Below, in pieces: positions 16,373 to 24,321 of a stretch of DNA of 64,000 bases. The notes below the pieces were generated by a model, which saw nothing but the letters and a program-made list of their open reading frames with translations, was not told the origin of the DNA and searched no databases. The DNA is taken from contig CAKNLK010000003.1 in the NCBI GenBank assembly GCA_930989535.1, forward strand, positions 62,001-126,000. The letters are read 5' to 3'. Each line of letters opens with the position of its first letter. The first letter of the stretch is position 1. Position numbers and translations under genes: made by a program. The DNA is from an uncultured Clostridia bacterium (GTDB lineage: Bacteria > Bacillota > Clostridia > Christensenellales > Borkfalkiaceae).

Positions 16373-17645
16373 ACCGTTCCCTCCTTTTTGCGGCATTTTT
16401 ATCCGCCGACTTTACCGCGAAACAGCAGTACTCGCTCCCCTTGCGGCGGGCGGTGAACGCTGCGCCGTTTTCGGTGCAGTCGTAGTAATGAAATTCGTGC
16501 CCGCGCAGGCGCGCGCCCTTGCTCGCAATCAGCGTATCCTCCCCCGCCTCCAGCTCGACGTAGCCGAAGCGCACGGGTTTACGCTTGTTTTCGCTCTCCC
16601 CGCTGAGGATGCCGACCATGGGATGCCCGTCCAAAAGGCGGTTCAGGTACAGGAACCCGCCGCACTCGGCGAAGACGGGCACGCCCCGCGCGTGCGCCGC
16701 GCGCACCGCCCGCAGCATGGAATGGTTGGCGGCCAGTTTTTCCGCGTACAGTTCGGGGTAGCCGCCGCCGAAGTACAGGCAGTCGGCATCCGCGGGCGGG
16801 GCGGAGTCCTCCAACGGGGAGAAATAGGAGAGCCGCGCGCCCATCTTTTCAAACAGCTTCAATTCCTCCGCATAATAGAAGCAGAACGCCGCGTCCTTGG
16901 CGACGGCGATGTGCAGTTCGGGGAACTGCGGCAGAGCGGGCGGCTCGTATTCGAGCGCGGGCGCGGATGCCGCGAGCGATAAAAGCCCCGCGATGTCCAC
17001 GCATTCCTCGGCGGTTCGGGCGAGTTTTGCGAGCTTTTCGCGCAGGTTTTCCACCTCGCCCGCCGTGACGAGCCCCAAGTGGCGGCTCTGCAAGGTGAGT
17101 TCCTCGCCCAAAACGGGGAAATACCCGTACAGCTTAGCGCCGCCCGCTTCATTCCAGACCGCCTTCAACCCCTCGTAGACGCCGCGGGAGACGCGGTTGA
17201 GGATGAAACCGCGGATGTTGCTCTCCTCGCGGAAATGCAGAAAGCCCTGCAACTGCGCGAGGACGGAGAGGGAACTGCCCCGCCCATCCACGACGAGCAC
17301 GGCGGGGGCGTTTAAGCGCCTGCCGATTTCGTAGGCGCTGTGCTCGCTCGTGAAGCCCATGCCGTCGTAATAGCCCATCGCGCCCTCGATGAGGTTGATT
17401 TGGCGCGCCGAATCGGCGAACACGGCGGGGAGATACTCGCCGCAGAAAAAGCTGTCTAAATTTCCGCTCGCGGCGCCGATGACCGAGCGGTGGAACATGG
17501 GATCGATATAGTCCGGCCCGCATTTGAACGCCGCCGCGTCCTCACCGCGGTTTTGCAGAGCCTGCAACAGCGCACAAAAAATGGTCGTTTTGCCGCACCC
17601 GCTGTGCGTGCCCGAGAGAAGGAGGCGCGAAAAGTTACCTTTCAT
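16320..17645 (-). CDS. cbiA: Cobyrinic acid a,c-diamide synthase
   Basis: This 441-residue protein amidates the a and c side chains of cobyrinic acid with glutamine and ATP. The N-terminal P-loop-like motif GTHSGCGKTT and KCGPDYIDPMFH are diagnostic, and VFAECGGFLYL holds the amidotransferase cysteine. The C-terminus runs past GHEFHYYD, the family histidine region, and ends in a basic tail that overlaps cobT. GGGGAGGCAAAGC precedes the ATG, which overlaps the btuD end by 11 nt. Its presence implies use of early, non-amidated corrinoid. Confidence 0.93.
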   Translation of the reverse strand: MKGNFSRLLLSGTHSGCGKTTIFCALLQALQNRGEDAAAFKCGPDYIDPMFHRSVIGAASGNLDSFFCGEYLPAVFADSARQINLIEGAMGYYDGMGFTSEHSAYEIGRRLNAPAVLVVDGRGSSLSVLAQLQGFLHFREESNIRGFILNRVSRGVYEGLKAVWNEAGGAKLYGYFPVLGEELTLQSRHLGLVTAGEVENLREKLAKLARTAEECVDIAGLLSLAASAPALEYEPPALPQFPELHIAVAKDAAFCFYYAEELKLFEKMGARLSYFSPLEDSAPPADADCLYFGGGYPELYAEKLAANHSMLRAVRAAHARGVPVFAECGGFLYLNRLLDGHPMVGILSGESENKRKPVRFGYVELEAGEDTLIASKGARLRGHEFHYYDCTENGAAFTARRKGSEYCCFAVKSADKNAAKRRERYAVFCQTIRRRGAGARL

Positions 17646-18867
17646 GCTTTGCCTCCCCTGCCGCGCCGGCGGCGCCTTCCGCGGCGCGCTCTTTCTGCGC
17701 CATAGCCTCGCTGCCCTCCCCCGCGGAAGATTCGGACGTCTGTGCGGCCGGCGCCGCGGGAACCTGCGCAACGTCGGTATACACGGGGATATTTTTCTCC
17801 TTTGCGAGCGCGATGAGCGGTTTTGCCGCACCGTTCGCCTCGCCGAATCGCTCGCATACGGCAAGGAGGGCGCCCGCGCGCAGCATCGCCTCCGCGCCGC
17901 GCGCCGCGTCCTGCTCCGTCAGAACGGCGAAGGCGGGAACGGAAACAATTTCCGCCGCCAGCGAGCAGGCGACTTGGAAATCGACGTCGTTTTCGCACAG
18001 AATGCCCGTGGAAAAGGGGATATTTTTCCGCTGCAAAGCGCGATACGCGGGGATGCCGCTGCCGCCGCCCGCGAGCACGAACACGCGGGGCGCGCCCTGC
18101 GGTTTTTCCAATTCCACGCTGCCGAACAGGAGGTTGTAATCCCCCCGCGCGATGCCGTACAGGCTGCGGATGGTATCGCCCTGAAAAATCTCCTCGGGCG
18201 CGCCGACGGCGGAGATCTTGTCGCCGTCCACGCACACGATCTTATCGGAAATTTTGGCGGCGAGGTCGATCTCGTGCAGGGATAAAAGCACGCTCATGCC
18301 CCGCTCGGCGGCGAGCCTGCGCAGGATGCTCAGCAGTTCGATTTTATAGCGGATATCCAGAAAGGAGGTCGGCTCGTCGAGCACCATAATCTGCGGCTGC
18401 TGGCAGATGGCGCGCGCGAGCAGGATGCGCTGGCGCTGGCCGTCGGAAACGGCGTCGAAGGGAAGCTCGGCGAGCCGTTCCCCGCCGACCATGGAGAGGC
18501 TCTCGCGCACGATGCGCCTGTCCTCCTCCGTGAGCCGCCCGAAAAAGCCCGTGTACGGGTAGCGCCCCGCCTCCACGACCTCCTCGCAGGTCATGCGCTC
18601 CGTCTTCAGCCGCTCGGTGAGAACGACGGAAAAGCGGGTGGCAAAGCTCTTGTACGAGAGCGCCGCGGCGTTTTCGCCGTCGACGTAGATTTCCCCGCCC
18701 AGCTTTTCGAGCTGGCGGGTGATGCTCTTCAGTACGGTCGATTTGCCCGCGCCGTTGGGGCCGATGAGGGAGACGACTTCGCCGGGGGCGATGCTGATAT
18801 CGATGCCGCCGATGAGCACCTTTTTGTTGTAGCCGACGGATAAATTTTGGGTGGAAAGGCGGGTCAT
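17635..18867 (-). CDS. btuD: Cobalamin-type ABC transporter ATPase with extra C-terminal domain
   Basis: This 410-residue protein has a complete ABC ATPase in the first 250 residues: Walker A GPNGAGKST, signature VSDGQRQRILLARAI (SDGQ for SGGQ) and Walker B IMVLDEPTSFLD. A second domain of about 150 residues follows (GAPRVFVLAGGGSGIPAYRA onward), Rossmann-like, and ends in a low-complexity Ala/Glu tail. The position with btuC, btuF and the riboswitch points to corrinoid import. The role of the extra domain is not visible. Start overlaps the btuC stop as ATGA; GGAGGAAGAGCGC upstream. Confidence 0.9.
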   Translation of the reverse strand: MTRLSTQNLSVGYNKKVLIGGIDISIAPGEVVSLIGPNGAGKSTVLKSITRQLEKLGGEIYVDGENAAALSYKSFATRFSVVLTERLKTERMTCEEVVEAGRYPYTGFFGRLTEEDRRIVRESLSMVGGERLAELPFDAVSDGQRQRILLARAICQQPQIMVLDEPTSFLDIRYKIELLSILRRLAAERGMSVLLSLHEIDLAAKISDKIVCVDGDKISAVGAPEEIFQGDTIRSLYGIARGDYNLLFGSVELEKPQGAPRVFVLAGGGSGIPAYRALQRKNIPFSTGILCENDVDFQVACSLAAEIVSVPAFAVLTEQDAARGAEAMLRAGALLAVCERFGEANGAAKPLIALAKEKNIPVYTDVAQVPAAPAAQTSESSAGEGSEAMAQKERAAEGAAGAAGEAKHER

Positions 18868-19892
18868 GCGCTCTTCCTCCGGCTCTTCAAGAGCATGGCG
18901 ATGACGACGGGCGCGCCGAAAATCGCCGTGACCGTGCCGATCGCGAGTTCCGTGGGGGCGAACAGAGTGCGCGCGATGAGGTCGCACACCAAACAGAACA
19001 CCGCCCCCAATAGAAAGGTGCCCGGCAATACGACGGCGGGTTTGGAGGAATTGAACATCAATTTCGTCAGATGCGGCACCGCGATGCCGACGAAGGACAC
19101 CGGCCCAGCAAACGCGACCACGCACGCCGACAGCAGGCTGGACAGCAGGATGATGAGCACGCGGAAGAGCTTGACGTTCATGCCCATGCTCTGCGCGTAG
19201 CCCTCGCCCAGCTGAAACGCGGTAATCGGTTTAATGAGCAAAAGCGTTCCCGCAAAGCACGCCAGAACAAAGCAGGCGATGACGAGCACGTCGTTCCAGT
19301 CCTTGCCCGAAAAGCTGCCCATCGACCAGAAGGTGAGGTTGACGATCTCCTCCTCCTCCGCGAAGGTGATGATAAGATCCGTCACCGCCGAGCAGATGTA
19401 GCCGATCATGATGCCGATGATGAGCAAAATCGCCATGTTTTTCGTTTTGCCCGCGCACAGGAGCACCACGCCCATCGAGGCGAGCGAGCCGACAAACGCC
19501 ACCGCGACCATGCTCACGTTGCTGATGGCGCCGAAGTAATTGGTAATGACGACGGTAAAAAGGGCGAGAACCATCTTCGCGCCCGAGGAGATACCCAGTT
19601 CGAAGGGGCTGCAGATGGGGTTGCGGAAATACGTTTGGATGAGGTACCCCGAAACGCCGAGAGCGCCGCCCAAAAGCGCGGCGGCGCACAGGCGCGGCAG
19701 ACGGACGCTCCACACGATGGTGTGCGCCGCCTTGCCCGCGAATTGATTCGTGAATAAAATTTTAAAGACGTCCCCGACGGAGATGTCCGCGCTGCCGATC
19801 CATATGTTGAGGATGATTGCAACGAACAGGGCGACGGCCAGCGCGATAAAGCAAATCTCCGTCCGCAGATATCTCTTGCTCTTTTCCTTCAT
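18864..19892 (-). CDS. btuC: Cobalamin-type ABC transporter permease (FecCD family)
   Basis: This 342-residue protein has about ten hydrophobic helices and the FecCD signatures VRLPRLCAAALLGGALGVSG near the N-terminus, NPICSPFELGISSGA and GPVSFVGIAVPH in the C-terminal half. The family moves iron-siderophore, heme or corrinoid complexes across the membrane. Only the operon context identifies the substrate as a corrinoid. Its ATG starts 1 nt after the btuF stop. Confidence 0.9.
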   Translation of the reverse strand: MKEKSKRYLRTEICFIALAVALFVAIILNIWIGSADISVGDVFKILFTNQFAGKAAHTIVWSVRLPRLCAAALLGGALGVSGYLIQTYFRNPICSPFELGISSGAKMVLALFTVVITNYFGAISNVSMVAVAFVGSLASMGVVLLCAGKTKNMAILLIIGIMIGYICSAVTDLIITFAEEEEIVNLTFWSMGSFSGKDWNDVLVIACFVLACFAGTLLLIKPITAFQLGEGYAQSMGMNVKLFRVLIILLSSLLSACVVAFAGPVSFVGIAVPHLTKLMFNSSKPAVVLPGTFLLGAVFCLVCDLIARTLFAPTELAIGTVTAIFGAPVVIAMLLKSRRKSA

Positions 19893-19893
19893 C

Positions 19894-21111
19894 TTATTTC
19901 AGTCTGTTTACATAGGTGAGATTGTCGGACACGTTTTCGCCGTACAGCATCTCGTAGATGTCTGCAACCATCTCGCCCATCTTGTCCATCTTTTGATAAA
20001 AATCGTTGGAGGTGCGCCAAACGTTGCCGTCCTTGCACGCCTTGAAGTCCCTGAACCAGTCGCCGAGGCGCGCTTCGATGAGAGCGTCCAGCGTTTCGCC
20101 GGCAACGCCCGAAGCGCCGCTCGTCCAGTTGTAGAGGATATAATCCGCTTCCGAACACAGCTCGATGAACTCTTCCTGCGTCATCTTGGTGTTCCCCGAT
20201 TTGCCCGCGCCGATTTCCGCGACCTGCCTGCCGCCCGCGAGGCTGACAAGCTCCGTAACATAGTCCGCCGCGTTGCGTACGTTGAATACCCCGTCTTGGG
20301 CGGTGTAAAAAATGAGGACGGTTTTGCGTTCCGCTTCCGGAACATCGATTTTGGCGGCCGTTTCGTTGAGAATCGCGACCTGTTCGTTGAAAACCGCGTC
20401 CGACTCCTCGCGCATATCGAAGATTTCGCCGTATATTTTAATCCATTCGGTTCGCGCGAGAGGATGGCTTTCCGACGAGGATTGATCCCGCATGATGCGC
20501 AGCCCGCAAGTGCCCGTCAATTGGTCGTACACTTCGGGAACATAATCAATCATGGTCGAAAAAACCGCAAACGTTACATTCTTTTCTTCACCGATGGTCA
20601 GAATCTGTTCATAGTCGGGCGAACTGTATTTGTCCACTTCTTTGATCGTGCCGTCGGCTATGGCATCCTTAATTTCCTGTATGTACCACGTGGTATCGGC
20701 GGTAGTCATAGGAACTCTGCCGAGCGCGCCCATCGCATTGATAAGCGCCATCGTGCTCGCCGAAGAGACCATGATGTTCTGCCTGTCCTGCCAGGTCATC
20801 ATATACGGCGAGCCGGGCACGTCCGTAACACTGTCGACGCCTTCGGGGAGAAGGAACCAGGAAGTATTCAACTCCTTATTTTTATCGAATACGTCGATTT
20901 TGGAATATTCGTTGTTATCCTCGTCCTTGAAATGTTCGATGGAAAACAATTCGGCATAGGTGTTCTGTTCCTTGCCCGTGCTCGTCAAGTCGTCGTAGGC
21001 GACAGTGCTCCCCTGCGTTTCATCTCTCTGCCCGTCGTCGCACGCGGCAACGAACAGAACGGTGCTCAGCGCCAAAAGGGCGATGAGCAAAAGTGCCAGC
21101 CTTCTCTTCAT
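19894..21111 (-). CDS. btuF: Corrinoid-binding lipoprotein of the ABC transporter
   Basis: This 405-residue protein has a signal peptide with lipobox VAAC (C24) and a two-lobe helical-backbone binding-protein fold typical of FecB/BtuF proteins. It is longer than E. coli BtuF (about 266 residues). Trp- and Tyr-rich segments such as TTADTTWYIQEI, YILYNWTSGASG and GNVWRTSNDFY may line the corrinoid pocket. The start follows AAAGGGAGAAACAGAC and comes right after the riboswitch leader. It is the first gene of the operon. Confidence 0.85.
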   Translation of the reverse strand: MKRRLALLLIALLALSTVLFVAACDDGQRDETQGSTVAYDDLTSTGKEQNTYAELFSIEHFKDEDNNEYSKIDVFDKNKELNTSWFLLPEGVDSVTDVPGSPYMMTWQDRQNIMVSSASTMALINAMGALGRVPMTTADTTWYIQEIKDAIADGTIKEVDKYSSPDYEQILTIGEEKNVTFAVFSTMIDYVPEVYDQLTGTCGLRIMRDQSSSESHPLARTEWIKIYGEIFDMREESDAVFNEQVAILNETAAKIDVPEAERKTVLIFYTAQDGVFNVRNAADYVTELVSLAGGRQVAEIGAGKSGNTKMTQEEFIELCSEADYILYNWTSGASGVAGETLDALIEARLGDWFRDFKACKDGNVWRTSNDFYQKMDKMGEMVADIYEMLYGENVSDNLTYVNRLK

Positions 21112-21165
21112 GTCTGTTTCTCCCTTTGAGAAAAAATTTTGCAAATAAACGGAGAAGATGGCAAC

Positions 21166-21198
21166 AAAAAACGCGCCCGCAAAACGGCATGCGGACGC
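21166..21198 (-). terminator. Riboswitch expression-platform terminator
   Basis: On the minus strand GCGTCCGCA pairs with TGCGGGCGC (9 bp, one G-U) and is followed by GTTTTTT. It lies between the cobalamin riboswitch and btuF, so it is probably the ligand-controlled attenuator. Confidence 0.75.
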
Positions 21199-21271
21199 AG
21201 ACTTTCCCGAAAATGAGCTCGAAAAAGGTATGTCGGCCGCATTCTTCAATTGCCCAAGAATGTTTCCCGTA

Positions 21272-21445
21272 GCGATTCGAGCAGGTTTCCTGGCTTGCGG
21301 GCCCCTTGAACAGAGGCTGTGCGCGCCTTCTCAAACTTTCGTTCAATGGCTGTGCGCAGCGTTTGACCGCTTACAGTAATGGCTGTTGCACCGGATTTGC
21401 ACCGGTTTCCCTTTTACCCTTGCCTTCGCAAGGCACTCGAGCCGC
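21272..21445 (-). ncRNA. Cobalamin riboswitch
   Basis: The minus strand carries the conserved elements of the class: AAAAGGGAA, a CCGGTGCAAATCCGGTGC hairpin, ACAGCC followed by ACTGTAAGC, and the 3' element AAGCCAGGAAACCTGC. All lie in the expected order in about 175 nt, between a promoter and btuF. With the downstream attenuator it should turn the operon off when adenosylcobalamin is abundant. Confidence 0.95.
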
Positions 21446-21463
21446 TTGTTTATTTACGGATAC

Positions 21464-21492
21464 AGTTTAATACTTTTTGATTTGCCCGTCAA
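21464..21492 (-). promoter_or_regulatory. Promoter of the cobalamin operon
   Basis: Minus strand TTGACG (21487-21492), 17-nt spacer, TAAACT (21464-21469), about 20 nt upstream of the riboswitch. Confidence 0.75.
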
Positions 21493-21644
21493 GTTATTTT
21501 TTCATAAAAATTTTGCCGCGCCGAAGATTGACAAACAAACCCTTTTTTTCAGCAATTTTGTGCTGATTTCCGCGCGGCGCGGCCGTTTATATGCAAATAA
21601 ATTGTTTTCGCGCCGCACGGATATAAAGCCGCCAAAACCAGCAA

Positions 21645-21674
21645 CGGAGGCAAGCGCGATTGCGCTTGCCTCCG
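21645..21674. terminator. Terminator-like hairpin downstream of the GH78 gene
   Basis: A perfect 13-bp stem CGGAGGCAAGCGC/GCGCTTGCCTCCG, 31 nt after the GH78 stop. The best T-run (CAATTTTTTT) is on the plus strand; on the minus strand it is weak (TTGCTGGTTTT). The stretch 21493-21644 shows nothing else I can identify. Confidence 0.5.
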
Positions 21675-21704
21675 CAATTTTTTTGATTCGATGCCGAACG
21701 GCGC

Positions 21705-24233
21705 TTATTTTGCCGCCGCGTATGCGGGGGCCGCTTCGCTTGCGGCGGAAAAGTCGTAACTGCCGCAACCGACGGAAACGGTTTTGCCGCCGAAAATTAT
21801 CTTCGCCGCGACGCCCTGCGGGATTTCCGCATGCAGATACACGGTATCCCCTTCGCGCCGCCATTCCGAGCGGATTTCGCCGCGGACGGTATTGAAGGCG
21901 GTGCGCACGGCATCGATGCCCTGCGCGAGCACGGGCGCAATCGTAACGCAATCGCACCCGAACGCGTTCTCTTCGATGCGGATGCCGCCCAGATAGTGAT
22001 ACAAAAACGCGTCGTAACTGCCGAACATGGGATGATTGAAGGAGTCCATTTCACTGCTCATTTCGCTCTCCCAGCGCTCCCATACGGAAGTGGCGCCGTT
22101 CGCGAGCATATAGCCCCAGCCGGGATATTCGGGATTCTTCAGCATCTTCAAAGCCGTATCGATATATCCGTTGTCGGCGAGGGCATAGAACAGATGGCGG
22201 TACCCGATATTGCCGCAGGTCGAATGGTAACCGCGCCTGCGCACGTTCGCCTCGAGATTTTTTGCGACCGCCGCGCGCTCGCCCTCCGGCACAAGCCCCA
22301 GCGAGAGCGCCAAGGCGTCTGCCGCCTGCGTTCCGCCCGCAAAATGACCGGCGCGCGCGTCAAAATACTTTTCGCGAATCGCCGCCGCGCTGGCGCGGGC
22401 GTGCCGCTCGTAGACGGGCACGTCCTCCTCCCTCCCCGCGATGCGCGCGAGGCGGGCGAGCAGCTTCAGATGCCAGAACAAAAACACCGAGGAAACATAC
22501 AGATTGTCGGTGTGCTCGTCGTAACAGGCGGGCTCCACCCAGTCGGCATAATAGGAATAATCGACGATATAGTTCTCCGACTTGGACAGGAGAAATTCCA
22601 CCCATTTTTTGCACCCGTCGTAACTTTCCCGCACGAAGCGGACATCGCCGTACAGCGCATAGGAAAGCGCGGGCATTAAAACATAGGCGATGCAGACGGG
22701 GTCTGCCGGTCTGCCGCCCGTATAATACGGAGCGGTATCCGCAATGGCGCCGTTTTTCAGCTGCGTATCGGCAATATCGCGCGTAAACTTCGGGAAAAAG
22801 CGCTCCATGCCGCAGTTGTAAACCGTCTGATACAGGCGGGAAGAGAGGTCGTTCAGCCAGCCGAAGCGCTCGTCGCGCTGGGGGCAGTCTGTCAAAACGC
22901 CCTGCTGGTTGTTGCGCTCGGTGATTTCCGCCATGGCGTGCAGCGCGTTGAGCGCGCCGTCCGAACACTCAAAGGCGCCCGCCGCGCGCGTGGCGTTGCA
23001 CACGAGCTCCCCGCGCAAGGACAGCAATTCGCAGCCCCCTTGCAGGAAAATCTGCACATACTGAAAGCCGTGGAAGGTAAAGCGCGGCGCAAATTCTTCC
23101 TCGCCGTCGCCCTTGAGGATATAGATATCCCTCGCCTTGGCGCTGCGCAGGTTGCACCGATCTACGCTTCCGTCCCCTTTCAGCCGCTCGCCGAACTCCA
23201 GCACGATGCGGCTGCCGCGCGGGCCGCGCACGCGCACGCGCGCCCGGCCGGCGATGTTTCGGCCGATATCCGCCACCAGACTGCCGTCGGCAAGTTCGTG
23301 CAGTGCGCGGGGTTTGTATGTGCGGAGCGCCCGCTCCGGCTCGACGGACTGCATTTCGATTTTTCCCGCCGGGCCGGGATTGTACACGGCGGGCATCCAG
23401 CCCTTCTCGGGGGCGGCGTCGTACTCGGCGGACGCCCAATTGCGCGGAACGGAGTCTTCGAGGCGGGCGTCGTAGATTTCGCCGTCGTAAATGCTGGTTT
23501 CCACCGTAGGCCCCGCGGCGACATACCAACCGCCGTTCACCGAGGAATGAATTTCCTTTTCCTCGCCGTTTTCGCACTCGAAATACGCCTGCACGAGCGC
23601 CTGTTTGGCGCCGTTCCAGCCATGCGCGACTTCCAGCCCGAGCACGTTCTTCCCCGCGCGCACGGCGGATGTGACGTCGTAGGCGCAGCAGGGTACGCGG
23701 CGGGAGAAGTCGGTCAGCGATGGATTCAGGAGGGCGTCTCCCGCCTTTTTCCCGTTGACGAACAGCTCGTGAAAGCCGATGCCGCAGACATAGACGCGCG
23801 CGCGCACCGCGGCGGAAGGCAGCTCGAACTCCCTGCGCAGGAGCATCGTGGCGCCCGAACTTTGGGCGGGCATCGCCGTCCATGTCCCCTTCCAATCCTC
23901 GCCGCGCAGCAGCCCGATTTCAAAGTAGCCGATGTCGCTCTCCGCGCACTCCTCGCCGGAATACACGGTAACACGCCACCAGCACTGCGCGCGCGAAGCG
24001 AGCTTTTTGCCCGCGTATTCCGCATAAAACGCGGCGGGGGAAAATACGACGCCGCTATCCCACAAATCGCCCTTACCCTGCAGCGCGGCGGCCCTCGTGG
24101 AGCAGACGATGACGCGATATGCCGTCTGCGCGGCGCGGTCGGACGAAAGTTTCCACATCAGGCGGGGCGAAGCGCACCCCAGCCCGATGGGATCGTTGCG
24201 ATATTCACATTGAATTTCTGTAATCTTAAACAT
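21705..24233 (-). CDS. Alpha-L-rhamnosidase, glycoside hydrolase family 78
   Basis: This 842-residue protein has the GH78 layout: N-terminal beta-sandwich domains, a carbohydrate-binding region with IGFHELFVNGKK, a central (alpha/alpha)6 barrel with DCPQRDERFGWLND (probable general-acid Glu in DER) and YADWVEP, and a C-terminal beta-domain. The family releases terminal rhamnose from plant or microbial glycans. There is no signal peptide, so it probably acts on imported oligosaccharides in the cytosol. I use the ATG at 24233 (MFKITEIQ), the usual family start; a GTG 45 nt upstream is possible. Last gene of the sugar operon. Confidence 0.88.
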   Translation of the reverse strand: MFKITEIQCEYRNDPIGLGCASPRLMWKLSSDRAAQTAYRVIVCSTRAAALQGKGDLWDSGVVFSPAAFYAEYAGKKLASRAQCWWRVTVYSGEECAESDIGYFEIGLLRGEDWKGTWTAMPAQSSGATMLLRREFELPSAAVRARVYVCGIGFHELFVNGKKAGDALLNPSLTDFSRRVPCCAYDVTSAVRAGKNVLGLEVAHGWNGAKQALVQAYFECENGEEKEIHSSVNGGWYVAAGPTVETSIYDGEIYDARLEDSVPRNWASAEYDAAPEKGWMPAVYNPGPAGKIEMQSVEPERALRTYKPRALHELADGSLVADIGRNIAGRARVRVRGPRGSRIVLEFGERLKGDGSVDRCNLRSAKARDIYILKGDGEEEFAPRFTFHGFQYVQIFLQGGCELLSLRGELVCNATRAAGAFECSDGALNALHAMAEITERNNQQGVLTDCPQRDERFGWLNDLSSRLYQTVYNCGMERFFPKFTRDIADTQLKNGAIADTAPYYTGGRPADPVCIAYVLMPALSYALYGDVRFVRESYDGCKKWVEFLLSKSENYIVDYSYYADWVEPACYDEHTDNLYVSSVFLFWHLKLLARLARIAGREEDVPVYERHARASAAAIREKYFDARAGHFAGGTQAADALALSLGLVPEGERAAVAKNLEANVRRRGYHSTCGNIGYRHLFYALADNGYIDTALKMLKNPEYPGWGYMLANGATSVWERWESEMSSEMDSFNHPMFGSYDAFLYHYLGGIRIEENAFGCDCVTIAPVLAQGIDAVRTAFNTVRGEIRSEWRREGDTVYLHAEIPQGVAAKIIFGGKTVSVGCGSYDFSAASEAAPAYAAAK

Positions 24234-24321
24234 AGGATAAAACGCCAAGACAGCTTTTTGCAATGCGAGCGCCCGCACAACCGTGCAGACGCCCGCTGCT
24301 ATGCCGTGTTATTTTACTGTA

